Source: an uncultured Lachnospiraceae bacterium (GTDB taxonomy: Bacteria > Bacillota > Clostridia > Lachnospirales > Lachnospiraceae). From it: DNA of 31,087 nt. The stretch is from assembly GCA_910588215.1 (NCBI GenBank), contig CAJUQJ010000046.1, positions 1 through 31,087 on the forward strand, given 5' to 3'. A model generated the notes under the pieces. That model made no database searches. It was given only the letters and a program-made list of their open reading frames with translations, and was not told where the DNA came from. A program made the translations under genes and the position numbers. Below are positions 1 through 6,982 of this stretch, in pieces (the first letter of the stretch is position 1; every line of letters starts with the position of its first letter).

Positions 1-14
1 TAAAGATCTGCCCT

Positions 15-42
15 CCCCCTGCATAGCAGGGGGTTTATTTTT
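15..42 (+). terminator. Rho-independent terminator of an upstream plus-strand gene
   Basis: Eight perfect base pairs (15-22 with 26-33) close a three-base loop, followed by a T-rich run at 34-42. The window opens with TAA, which could be the stop codon of the upstream gene. The neighbouring pflA makes pflB a natural guess for that gene, but it is not visible. Confidence 0.85.
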
Positions 43-60
43 GTCTGTGACACAATTTAA

Positions 61-98
61 CGAAAGCCAGGGACACTGTTCCCTGGTTTTCGTTTTTT
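61..98 (+). terminator. Second, tandem Rho-independent terminator
   Basis: A 13-bp stem with one G-U pair (61-73 with 80-92) and a six-base loop is followed by six T residues at 93-98. It lies about 20 bp after the first terminator, so the two form a tandem stop that isolates pflA from the upstream transcript. Confidence 0.85.
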
Positions 99-142
99 CC
101 TATTAATGCCCTAAATACTGTATCCCTAATTAAATCTGGTTT

Positions 143-170
143 TTTTCATAAATACAGGTTATACTATACT
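143..170 (+). promoter_or_regulatory. Candidate sigma-A promoter for pflA
   Basis: A TATACT -10 box at 165-170 has a weak TTTTCA -35 at 143-148 with a 16-bp spacer. An overlapping TATACT occurs at 160-165. The location after the tandem terminators and about 95 bp before the pflA start fits, but the -35 is poor. Confidence 0.45.
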
Positions 171-174
171 TAGA

Positions 175-225
175 AACTGTTAAGAATTATTTTTGCATAT
201 GACGCAGGATAAATCTTTAACAGTT
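175..225 (+). repeat. Inverted repeat in the pflA leader
   Basis: Perfect 9-bp arms, AACTGTTAA at 175-183 and TTAACAGTT at 217-225, flank 33 bases. It lies just after the candidate -10 box and so would be in the 5' leader of the pflA mRNA. The arm sequence resembles the terminal repeats of the structured element at 8195-8369. It could be a leader hairpin or an operator; neither is shown. Confidence 0.5.
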
Positions 226-264
226 CCTTACTAAGAATCATGAAGAGAAAGAAGGTATTTACTT

Positions 265-1032
265 ATGCAGGGAAGAATACACTCCTTAGAGAGTTTCGGA
301 ACCGTAGACGGACCAGGCGTCAGATTCGTCGTATTTGTGCAGGGCTGTCCCATGCGCTGCGCTTACTGCCACAATCCCGATACCTGGGAAATGAACGGCG
401 GCACACTGATGGAACCCTCATACATCATTGAACAATATGAACGCAATATCAGCTTCTATAAAGGCGGCGGCATCACTGTGACAGGTGGGGAACCTCTGAT
501 GCAGGTGGATTTCCTGCTGGATCTGTTCCGTCTGGCAAAGAAGAAGAATATCCATACCTGTATCGATTCCTCCGGTATTGCTTATAAGAAGACTGCCAAT
601 CCCGAATGGCTTGCCAAGTTGGATGAGCTGATGACGATGACCGACCTGGTAATGTTGGATATCAAACATATCGATCCAGAGAAACATAAAGAACTGACTT
701 CACAGCCTAATGACGGTATTCTTGCTTTCGCAGAATATCTGAACGAGAAACATGTGGATATGTGGATCCGTCACGTTATCGTTCCCGGCATCACGGACGA
801 TGATAAGTACCTGTACCAGTTGGGCTATTTTATCGGTGCATTTACCAATCTCAAAGCCCTGGACGCCCTTCCCTATCATACCATGGGCAAGCCCAAATAC
901 GAGAAGCTGGGCATGGCCTATAAACTGGATGGCGTGGAGCCCATGGACAAGAGCAAGCTGATCGAGAAGAAGCAGGTGATACTGGACGGTATCCGTAAAC
1001 GTCGCGAGGAGCTTAACATCCAGCATTCCTGA
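265..1032 (+). CDS. pflA: Pyruvate formate-lyase activating enzyme (radical SAM)
   Basis: This 255-residue cytosolic enzyme matches the PflA family in length and motifs. The radical-SAM CxxxCxxC cluster motif is C28, C32 and C35, followed by HNPDTW, and a TGGEP segment near residue 73 is the SAM-binding GGE motif. PflA uses a [4Fe-4S] cluster and S-adenosylmethionine to install the glycyl radical on pyruvate formate-lyase, which anaerobically converts pyruvate and CoA to acetyl-CoA and formate. The ATG at 265 is preceded by a GAAGG-type ribosome binding site; an ATG at 240 is in another frame. It sits behind two terminators with its own candidate promoter, so it can be expressed separately from the upstream gene. 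The family call is firm. An activase for another glycyl-radical enzyme is possible but less likely, because no extra ferredoxin-like cluster domain is inserted. Confidence 0.95.
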   Translation: MQGRIHSLESFGTVDGPGVRFVVFVQGCPMRCAYCHNPDTWEMNGGTLMEPSYIIEQYERNISFYKGGGITVTGGEPLMQVDFLLDLFRLAKKKNIHTCIDSSGIAYKKTANPEWLAKLDELMTMTDLVMLDIKHIDPEKHKELTSQPNDGILAFAEYLNEKHVDMWIRHVIVPGITDDDKYLYQLGYFIGAFTNLKALDALPYHTMGKPKYEKLGMAYKLDGVEPMDKSKLIEKKQVILDGIRKRREELNIQHS

Positions 1033-1059
1033 CAGGATAAGCTTACTGATCGGAAAGAG

Positions 1060-1140
1060 CAATTGTTTGAAACCGTAAAGGTATTGGTCGGATGCCCTGC
1101 TGCGAGATGCAGGGCACCATGAATGGTAACAATTGTTTTT
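1060..1140 (+). terminator. Composite terminator-like structure after pflA
   Basis: An outer 8-bp inverted repeat (CAATTGTT at 1060-1067, AACAATTG at 1128-1135) encloses a second 8-bp hairpin (1093-1100 with 1109-1116) and is followed directly by five T residues (1136-1140). This nested arrangement is unusual for a plain terminator, but its position 30 bp after the pflA stop fits that role. Confidence 0.6.
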
Positions 1141-1153
1141 CAATAATTGCCAC

Positions 1154-1182
1154 TTGTATATTGTGTCCTTTTATATTAAAAT
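1154..1182 (+). promoter_or_regulatory. Candidate promoter of the ferredoxin gene
   Basis: TTGTAT at 1154-1159 and TAAAAT at 1177-1182 are separated by 17 bp, about 60 bp before the ferredoxin start. No operator is recognisable around it. Confidence 0.5.
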
Positions 1183-1241
1183 AGAAGTTGATAAATTTAT
1201 ATCAATCTCACATAGTTTTATAACATAAGGAGGATATCAAT

Positions 1242-1412
1242 ATGGCATTCGTAATTAATGACGGTTGTGTATCTTGTGGCGCTTGTGAAGCACAGTGCCC
1301 GGTAGGCGCGATCAGCATGGGTGATGGCAAGTTCGAAATCGACCCTGCTAAATGCATTGACTGCGGTTCCTGCGCAGGCGCTTGCCCTACAGGTTCTATC
1401 GAACAGGGTTAA
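1242..1412 (+). CDS. 2[4Fe-4S] ferredoxin, 56 residues
   Basis: Translation from ATG 1242 gives a 56-residue protein with the two CxxCxxCxxxCP motifs of clostridial 8-Fe ferredoxins: C9, C12, C15, C19 and C38, C41, C44, C48. It is a small soluble low-potential electron carrier serving enzymes such as pyruvate:ferredoxin oxidoreductase and hydrogenase. An ideal AAGGAGG ribosome binding site lies at 1227-1233, eight bases before the start. It has its own candidate promoter and a strong terminator, so it is probably a monocistronic, highly expressed gene. It is too short for many ORF callers. The identity is essentially certain; which redox partners it serves cannot be told from here. Confidence 0.97.
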   Translation: MAFVINDGCVSCGACEAQCPVGAISMGDGKFEIDPAKCIDCGSCAGACPTGSIEQG

Positions 1413-1441
1413 TTCAAACAGGAGTCCGGTGTGACTTGGGT

Positions 1442-1504
1442 CCCTCACCGCGGACGACACGATCAGGGTTTGGTCGTGTCTTCCGTGATGAGGGATTTCT
1501 TTTT
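1442..1504 (+). terminator. Terminator of the ferredoxin gene, overlapping the merR-like 3' end
   Basis: A nested hairpin has an outer 13-bp imperfect stem (1442-1454 with 1482-1494) and an inner 7-bp perfect stem (1456-1462 with 1474-1480), then a T-rich tract at 1495-1504. The minus-strand gene ends at 1463, so the right half of the hairpin is also coding sequence on the other strand. The structure could stop both convergent transcripts. Confidence 0.8.
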
Positions 1505-2323
1505 CCCTCTGCCAAGTCTTTCTTTCGGCCGGTGGCGCTCCCTGATCATTTCATCTATTCTGCGGTAATGCTCTTCTTCCTTCTTCCAACGCTCCTCATC
1601 CCGCTCTTCCTGCATCCGGAACTGATAGTCAAGCTCCTTCAATATACTCTCCTTGACATCCGTACACAACTCTCTATTGGCCGATCTGACCGCCTCCGTG
1701 ATCATGTGCTGCAACAGATACTGCAGTCTTGCAGCTTTTTTGCTCTTATCTGCATCTACGTACTCTGCCTCCGTATCTGCGGGTGCTTCCTTCTCCTTAG
1801 ACAGAGCCACTACGAATCGCTGCGGATGCGTGATATCCATTTCCGTCTCCCGCCCCTCCGGTTTCCTCTCTGTTCCGCCTTCCACATTCTTCTCCGGCGC
1901 ATTCTTATCCTCCGTTTGCTTTTCCTGTTCTGTCATATTTTCCATGATGTTTTCTGTCATATCCTGATTCCTCGCCGCTTCTTCTTTCCTTTCTGTTACT
2001 GTTTCCGGTCGCACCGTCTCCGTCTTCGTTTCCGTTTCCATTTGCCGGCTTACCTGCCGCATCAGAATATCCTCTGTCTTGCTGCCCGTCTGCCCCGGCA
2101 GTCGAAAGAGAATCGTTCTGATCGCCTTCAGCTGCAATCCCTGTTCTTTCAGCTGTTTGATCTCCTTTAGCTGTCTGATATCCTGCTCCGTATAGCAGCG
2201 ATGTCCCATTTCATTGCGCTTGATAGGCAGCTCCAACTCCTCCTCCCAATAACGCAGCACATGGCTTTCCACCTGCACCTTCTTAGCAGCTTCCGATATG
2301 TAGTAGATCGTTTTCTGTTCCAT
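1463..2323 (-). CDS. MerR-like HTH protein with charged linker and C-terminal coiled coil
   Basis: The 286-residue protein starts with a MerR-type winged helix-turn-helix (about residues 6-75: YYISEAAKKVQV, then VLRYWEEELELP and GHRCYTEQDI). Residues of about 90-195 are a low-complexity linker rich in E, T, K and M. The C-terminus (about 200-275) is strongly helical and charged and is likely a coiled coil. There are no cysteines or histidines placed for metal sensing. This architecture recalls RacA-like DNA-binding proteins more than classical MerR activators, but that is inference. An AAGGAG ribosome binding site precedes the ATG. The gene follows dnaB but is separated from it by a terminator and has its own promoter candidate. 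Target and function are unknown. Confidence 0.8.
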   Translation of the reverse strand: MEQKTIYYISEAAKKVQVESHVLRYWEEELELPIKRNEMGHRCYTEQDIRQLKEIKQLKEQGLQLKAIRTILFRLPGQTGSKTEDILMRQVSRQMETETKTETVRPETVTERKEEAARNQDMTENIMENMTEQEKQTEDKNAPEKNVEGGTERKPEGRETEMDITHPQRFVVALSKEKEAPADTEAEYVDADKSKKAARLQYLLQHMITEAVRSANRELCTDVKESILKELDYQFRMQEERDEERWKKEEEHYRRIDEMIRERHRPKERLGRGKKKSLITEDTTKP

Positions 2324-2355
2324 ACTGATACTCCTTCCCTCTTATGCCTTTTCCT

Positions 2356-2383
2356 TATATACCAATCGTATATTCTGAATCAA
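2356..2383 (-). promoter_or_regulatory. Candidate promoter of the MerR-like gene
   Basis: On the minus strand TTGATT (2378-2383) and TATATA (2356-2361) are spaced by 16 bp, located between the dnaB terminator and the merR-like start. A TTGACA also occurs at 2386-2391 but is poorly spaced from the -10. Confidence 0.45.
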
Positions 2384-2388
2384 GATGT

Positions 2389-2423
2389 CAAAAAAAGAGA
2401 CTCCCCCTAAGGTTTGTCTCTTT
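2389..2423 (-). terminator. Rho-independent terminator of the dnaB operon
   Basis: On the minus strand an 8-bp perfect stem (2416-2423 with 2394-2401) is followed by a run of T residues (complement of 2391-2396). It lies 55 bp after the dnaB stop codon. Confidence 0.85.
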
Positions 2424-2478
2424 CGTATCTTTCCCGCATGCGGTTGCTGTATCACAAATTCCGCATGTACTGTCTCCT

Positions 2479-3810
2479 CTATCTCTGCAGATTCGCAAAT
2501 TTGGTAAAATCCGGCAGCCATACCAGTTCTACCGTACCAATCGGACCGTTTCTCTGTTTCGCAATGATGATCTCCGCGATTCCCTTTTTCTCTGTGTCTT
2601 TATTGTAGTAGTCATCCCTGTAGATAAACATGACCACGTCGGCATCCTGCTCGATCGCTCCCGATTCACGCAGATCTGAGAGCATCGGCCTGTGGTCCGG
2701 CCGCTGTTCCACAGCACGGCTCAGCTGCGAAAGGGCTATCACCGGAACATGCAGCTCCCTGGCCAGCGCCTTGAGGGAACGAGAAATATCCGATATTTCC
2801 TGCTGTCTGGAATCCGTGGACCGACCGCTGCCCGACATCAACTGCAAGTAATCGATGATGATCATCTCCAGGTTATGTTCCAGCTTGTATTTCCGGCACT
2901 TGGAACGCAGTTCCGAAATACTGATACCCGGTGTATCATCGATGATCAGATTGGACTTCCCGATCACCCCCGCACTCTCGATCAGCTTCTCCCACTCTAC
3001 ATCCGACAGATTCCCTGTACGCAGATGTTGAGAATCTACTTTCGACTCCATGGAAAATAAGCGATTCACCAACTGTTCCTTGGACATCTCCAGACTGAAG
3101 ATCGCCACTGTCTTTGCCTGCTTAAAAGCCACATATTGGGCTATATTCAGCACGAAGGCAGTCTTCCCCATGGAAGGTCTTGCCGCTACCAGAATGAGGT
3201 CTGAGGGCTGCATACCGGCCGTTCTGTAGTCCAGATCCAGAAAGCCTGTTGCAACACCCGTCACATTCCCCTTATTATGGGATGCCTTCTCGATATTGTC
3301 CATAGCGTTCATAACGATCTGTCTGATCGACACAAACTCCCCTGTATTTCTCCGCTGCACGAGATCAAAAACCCGCTTCTCCGTATCGGCCAGAATATCT
3401 TCCAGGCTGTCCTTGCCCACATAACAGGTATTGGCAATATCTTCATTGATTCTGATCAGTCTCCGCAGTGTAGACTTCTCCGCCACGATATTGGCATAGT
3501 GTTTAATATTGGCCGATGTAGGCACTGCCGTGATCAGATCCCGGATGAATTCCAGACTGCTCACCTCCGGCGGCACATCTTTCTCTTTCAATCTGTCCTG
3601 CAGTGTGACCAGGTCTACCGGTCTACCTTCATCATTTAACTCCACCATAGTGTCAAAGAGTACACCATATTGTTTATTATAAAAATCTTCTCCCAGAACA
3701 ATCTCTGAAGCAACGATAATAGCTTCTCTGTCCATGATCATAGAACCGATGACAGACTGCTCTGCTTCCATACTGTGCGGTAATATTCTCTTCAGTAATG
3801 CTTCTTCCAA
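2479..3810 (-). CDS. dnaB: Replicative DNA helicase DnaB
   Basis: The 443-residue protein has the normal DnaB length and two-domain layout. The N-terminal helical primase/loader-interacting domain (about 10-150) begins PHSMEAEQSVIGSMI. The RecA-like ATPase domain carries Walker A ARPSMGKT (210-217), FSLEMS (238-243), Walker B IIIDYLQLM (317-325), LSQLSRAVE and the arginine-containing LRESGAIEQDAD segment. DnaB forms the hexameric ring that unwinds DNA at the fork. The reading frame opens with TTG, with AGGTGA upstream, so the start is non-canonical. It is the last gene of the gdpP-rplI-dnaB string, but the 244 bp to rplI contain a structured inverted-repeat element, so separate transcription is possible. 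No intein or frameshift is seen. Confidence 0.97.
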   Translation of the reverse strand: MEEALLKRILPHSMEAEQSVIGSMIMDREAIIVASEIVLGEDFYNKQYGVLFDTMVELNDEGRPVDLVTLQDRLKEKDVPPEVSSLEFIRDLITAVPTSANIKHYANIVAEKSTLRRLIRINEDIANTCYVGKDSLEDILADTEKRVFDLVQRRNTGEFVSIRQIVMNAMDNIEKASHNKGNVTGVATGFLDLDYRTAGMQPSDLILVAARPSMGKTAFVLNIAQYVAFKQAKTVAIFSLEMSKEQLVNRLFSMESKVDSQHLRTGNLSDVEWEKLIESAGVIGKSNLIIDDTPGISISELRSKCRKYKLEHNLEMIIIDYLQLMSGSGRSTDSRQQEISDISRSLKALARELHVPVIALSQLSRAVEQRPDHRPMLSDLRESGAIEQDADVVMFIYRDDYYNKDTEKKGIAEIIIAKQRNGPIGTVELVWLPDFTKFANLQR

Positions 3811-3921
3811 CGTCTGTCACCTGCCGTTTTGTAATCTATGCCGCTGCGCCGGACGTACCCACGCTATCATACTCTGTCCGCCCCTGCATGCAGCATGCGC
3901 TGCTAGCACTGCAGAATACGA

Positions 3922-4036
3922 GTTACTATTCACGGATTAGGAATGTGCTGAATTGCGCATTCCGTGATAACATGATTCAGGAGTGAGGGGCGATTTTTGC
4001 GAAACTATGAGCGGTCCCTGGGCCGTGAATAGTAAC
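3922..4036. repeat. Structured inverted-repeat element between rplI and dnaB
   Basis: Perfect 14-bp arms, 3922-3935 and 4023-4036, close a 115-bp element. Inside is a 9-bp hairpin with one G-U pair (3940-3948 with 3955-3963) and a G-rich single-stranded region. The preceding 70 bp (3850-3920) also carry short palindromes. This occupies most of the 244-bp gap between rplI and dnaB. There is no T-run, so it is not a simple terminator. It resembles the larger elements at 6604 and 8195 in having long perfect terminal repeats, but it shares no clear core with them. Confidence 0.7.
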
Positions 4037-4054
4037 GCATACGGACCTAAACGT

Positions 4055-4504
4055 TTAATTCTCCTCCACTACCTTGACCTTAAGCTTCCCGGTCACTTTC
4101 ATGTGCAGCTTGACATTCACCTCATAGACACCCAGTGCCTTGATCGCATCCGGAAGCTGGATCTTCTTCTTATCCAGCTCTAAACCGCATTGCGTCTTCG
4201 CCGCCGCTGCGATCTCCTTGGAAGAGACGGAACCAAAAACTTTGCCGCCCTCCCCCGCTTTCATTGTCAGTACGACTTCTTTGGTCTCCATAAGAGCCGC
4301 AAGTTCTTTCGCCGCTGCAAGCTGCTCCTGTGCAACCTTATCGGCGTTAGCCTTCTGCAACTTCAGATCATTCATATTTGACGAATTGGCTTCCACACCC
4401 AATTTCTTAGGCAAAACAAAGTTTCTGGCATAACCGTCACTCACATTTACGATCTCACCCTTTTTGCCGAGTGATTTTACATCCTGTAATAAAATAACTT
4501 TCAT
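4055..4504 (-). CDS. rplI: 50S ribosomal protein L9
   Basis: The 149-residue protein matches bacterial L9 from end to end. The N-terminal rRNA-binding domain (MKVILLQDVKSLGKKGEIVNV, then GYARNFVLPKKLG) is joined by a long charged helix (about 41-75) to the C-terminal domain containing the GKVFGSVSSKEIA motif. L9 binds 23S rRNA at the base of the L1 stalk and supports reading-frame maintenance. It starts 14 bp after the gdpP stop codon and is thus very probably co-transcribed with gdpP. Clustering with gdpP and dnaB is the normal Firmicutes arrangement. Confidence 0.98.
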   Translation of the reverse strand: MKVILLQDVKSLGKKGEIVNVSDGYARNFVLPKKLGVEANSSNMNDLKLQKANADKVAQEQLAAAKELAALMETKEVVLTMKAGEGGKVFGSVSSKEIAAAAKTQCGLELDKKKIQLPDAIKALGVYEVNVKLHMKVTGKLKVKVVEEN

Positions 4505-4518
4505 ATCTTTATCCTCAC

Positions 4519-6576
4519 TTATCCGTCTAATTCGCCTTCCGCGATCATCGCATCAAGCGTTCTTTTGATCGAAGCAATTCCTTCCTCAACCGTACCGTTC
4601 TCCATCTGGGCTCCGGCAATATTCAAATGTCCGCCGCCGCCCATCCTCTCCATGATCACCTGCACGTTCACCTCATCTATGGAGCGTGCGCTGATATAGA
4701 TCATTCCGTTATATGGGGTCAATATAAAGCTTGCTTTGATCCCCTTCACATTCAACAGTTCATTGGCTGCCTGCGCCCCGATCACCGTAGGGCTTGCCAG
4801 ATTGTCGCCATGGAATATTGAAATGGCATAGCAGTTTCTGTAGATCTCCGCATGGCTGACAGCATACGCTTTCGCCTTATACTCTGCGGCATCATCTCGA
4901 AACAGCTTCCTGACACGAGTCACATCCGCACCGTTTCTCCGAAGGAAAGCCGCCGCCTCAAAGGTTCTGACCCCTGTCTTCGTCATAAAATTATTGGTAT
5001 CTATCATAATGCCGGAGTACATACAATCCGCCTCCTCCGGCCGCAGACGCAATGTATCGCTTGTATACTGCAGAATCTCCGATACCATCTCGCACGCCGA
5101 TGACGCATACGATTCAATATAGGACAGCGTTGCATTCTCGATGATCTCCGCCCCCTGTCTGTGATGATCCAGTACCACCACCGACTTACACCTTTTCAGC
5201 AGTTCAGGACATTCTGTGATGCTGGGCTTACTCACATCTACCACTACCAGTACTGCGTTGTTCCCCACCATCTCCAATGCCTGTGCATTGTTCACGATCA
5301 TATCCTCTTCATAGCCGTCACTGTTTCTAAACATATCGATCATCGGCTGCATGGATGCCCCGATATCATTCAGGACAATATGCGCCGGCTTATCCAATGT
5401 CCGGGCAATCCTGTAGATGCCCACGGAGGCGCCAAAGCTATCGGCATCTCCCATTCGGTGTCCCATAACATACACTTCATCCTTGACCGACACGATCTCC
5501 TTAAATGCGTGCGCCTTAACTCTGGCCTTAACACGCGTGCTCTTCTCCATCTGCTGGCTCTTGCCGCCATAATAGGTGACGTTCTCCGGTATCTTCACCA
5601 CCGCCTGGTCGCCGCCGCGTCCCAGCGCAATATCGATCGCATTACGGGCAAACTCATAATTCTGCGAATAGCTGAGCCCGTTAAGTCCCATACCGATACT
5701 GATCGTGACAGCCATCTCATTGCCGATATTGACCGTCTTGACATCTTCCAGCAGATCAAACCGACTCTCCTGCAGATGCATGGCTGCCTCCTTGCGCATG
5801 ATCACAAAGTATTTGTCCTTCTCCAGCTTCCTGCAGATACCGTCAAGTGCTGCAATATATTTGTTAACCTTACGATCGATCAGCGCGATCAGCAGAGAGC
5901 GCCTGACTTCTTCCACACTCTCCAGCGCCTCGTCATAATTGTCAAGATAGATCAGACCCACGGCCAGAGACTGGTTGTCCACTTCGCGGAGTGCAATCTT
6001 CAGTGCCGTCTCATCGAACATGTATAGGGCGATCAGATAGCCATCATACCCCTGTGCTTCTATGATGTCACTATTCTCCGCCATCTCATGCAGTGAGATC
6101 TTCTTCAACTTGGCGATATAGTTCCCCGTCTCATATTCCACGTCAAATTCCACTTCGTCTTCCTCGTTCTCACCCGGAAGCTTGTCCTTAGTAATAGACG
6201 GAAACAGGGACGTGATCGATTTGCGGTATCCCTTATCCTGATGAACCATTCTCTCGAATGCAATATTTGTCCATATGACTTTGCCCGCTTCATCCAACAA
6301 AGCATGCGGCAGTTCCAGATCCCGCAGAAGCCGTTTCTGTATCTGCCCGTACTGCGTAGCAAAGCTTACCAGTTCATTCATGATCACCGGTTTATTATAC
6401 AGCATCATATATAGAATGATGGCAATATAAAATACAATAAAACCACTGAGCACTATACCTGCCCGGTAATCAATAAAGTAGATCAGAACATCCACTGCGA
6501 TCAACAAAAATCCCAGATATAAAGAAGACTGCAGGTAGTTCTTCATTCTTCCCTTTAATTTAATGCTGTTCTTCAT
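4519..6576 (-). CDS. gdpP: Cyclic-di-AMP phosphodiesterase GdpP (DHH/DHHA1)
   Basis: The 685-residue membrane enzyme has the full GdpP architecture. Two transmembrane helices (about 16-36 and 42-60) lead to a PAS-like domain (about 85-160), then a degenerate GGDEF domain (about 200-330) in which the signature is replaced by KDKYF, as is typical for this family. The DHH domain follows: GHRMGDADSFG (H373, D377, D379), D447, DHH at 470-472 and D526. The DHHA1 domain contains GGGGH (646-650). GdpP hydrolyses c-di-AMP to pApA. The first ATG (6576) has a weak ribosome binding site; an internal ATG at 6546 follows AAAGGGAAG and is a possible alternative start. An extended -10 promoter and a long structured leader lie upstream. 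Together with cdaA in this window it completes the c-di-AMP cycle. Confidence 0.95.
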   Translation of the reverse strand: MKNSIKLKGRMKNYLQSSLYLGFLLIAVDVLIYFIDYRAGIVLSGFIVFYIAIILYMMLYNKPVIMNELVSFATQYGQIQKRLLRDLELPHALLDEAGKVIWTNIAFERMVHQDKGYRKSITSLFPSITKDKLPGENEEDEVEFDVEYETGNYIAKLKKISLHEMAENSDIIEAQGYDGYLIALYMFDETALKIALREVDNQSLAVGLIYLDNYDEALESVEEVRRSLLIALIDRKVNKYIAALDGICRKLEKDKYFVIMRKEAAMHLQESRFDLLEDVKTVNIGNEMAVTISIGMGLNGLSYSQNYEFARNAIDIALGRGGDQAVVKIPENVTYYGGKSQQMEKSTRVKARVKAHAFKEIVSVKDEVYVMGHRMGDADSFGASVGIYRIARTLDKPAHIVLNDIGASMQPMIDMFRNSDGYEEDMIVNNAQALEMVGNNAVLVVVDVSKPSITECPELLKRCKSVVVLDHHRQGAEIIENATLSYIESYASSACEMVSEILQYTSDTLRLRPEEADCMYSGIMIDTNNFMTKTGVRTFEAAAFLRRNGADVTRVRKLFRDDAAEYKAKAYAVSHAEIYRNCYAISIFHGDNLASPTVIGAQAANELLNVKGIKASFILTPYNGMIYISARSIDEVNVQVIMERMGGGGHLNIAGAQMENGTVEEGIASIKRTLDAMIAEGELDG

Positions 6577-6603
6577 CCATTTTCATCCATTCCGAAAAAT
6601 ATG

Positions 6604-6798
6604 CCACCTGTGCGGTTGCAATCCAATGACCAGTCTGCCTGCCATTCATGGCAATGCAGGCAAGGCATTGGATTAGCAACCCACTTCCAAATGAGCAAAA
6701 TGCGGATGCGCAAGCAGACGCAAAAGCGCGTAAGCGCAGGTTTTGTGAATGCGGAAGTCGGGTTGGATGCTCTTTGGAGCGTCCAACCGCACAGGTGG
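6604..6798. repeat. Four-way-junction structured element, upstream of gdpP
   Basis: This 195-bp element fills half of the 406-bp gap between rpsR and gdpP. Perfect 15-bp arms (6604-6618 and 6784-6798) enclose three hairpins. A: 6620-6628 with 6666-6674, extended by 6636-6642 with 6656-6662. B: 6678-6688 with 6753-6764, whose interior holds ATGAGCAAAA, GCAGACGC and TTTTGTGAATGC. C: 6765-6772 with 6777-6784. No reading frame is convincing on either strand. In the minus sense it would be part of the gdpP leader. It shares its B-arm core with the element at 8195-8369. It may be a structured RNA or a miniature mobile repeat. Confidence 0.8.
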
Positions 6799-6828
6799 AA
6801 AATATGTATCCATTTACACACCAATATA

Positions 6829-6837
6829 AGTATAGCA
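6829..6837 (-). promoter_or_regulatory. Extended -10 promoter candidate for gdpP
   Basis: On the minus strand TGC followed by TATACT (complement of 6829-6837) is an extended -10 box without a good -35. It lies after the rpsR terminator and before the structured element, so a transcript would carry about 245 bases of leader before gdpP. Confidence 0.5.
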
Positions 6838-6933
6838 TTTTTTGAAGATTCCCGCTACTCCAAATATATAGACTTTTTTCCCTATAAACCGACGTGTCCG
6901 AAACCGTAAAAATCTCGCAATTTCCCATAAAGT

Positions 6934-6974
6934 AAAAAAAGAGGCTTCGCACCGATTCCATGCGAAAACCTCTT
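6934..6974 (-). terminator. Terminator of the rpsF-ssb-rpsR operon
   Basis: On the minus strand an imperfect long stem (6961-6974 with 6939-6951) with a loop of about nine bases is followed by seven T residues (complement of 6934-6940). It begins within 10 bp of the rpsR stop codon. Confidence 0.85.
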
Positions 6975-6982
6975 CTTAATCA

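Noticed and set aside
240..431. ORF from ATG 240 in front of pflA
   Set aside because: It overlaps pflA in another frame, is arginine-rich without pattern, and the pflA frame has the motifs and ribosome binding site.
700..1143. Minus-strand ORF of 147 codons under pflA
   Set aside because: Antisense to pflA, without a domain or ribosome binding site.
5161..6027. Plus-strand open frame of 288 codons
   Set aside because: It lies fully antisense to gdpP, is rich in His/Arg/Cys with no domain and has no ribosome binding site.
6604..6909. Small ORFs inside the structured element before gdpP
   Set aside because: The plus-strand ORFs at 6601-6909 and the minus-strand one at 6573-6824 read through perfect hairpins, have no protein-like composition and no ribosome binding site.
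6577..6982. c-di-AMP (ydaO-type) riboswitch in the gdpP leader
   Set aside because: The gene makes it tempting, but the conserved ydaO blocks are not recognisable and the same core occurs at 8195-8369 away from any c-di-AMP gene.
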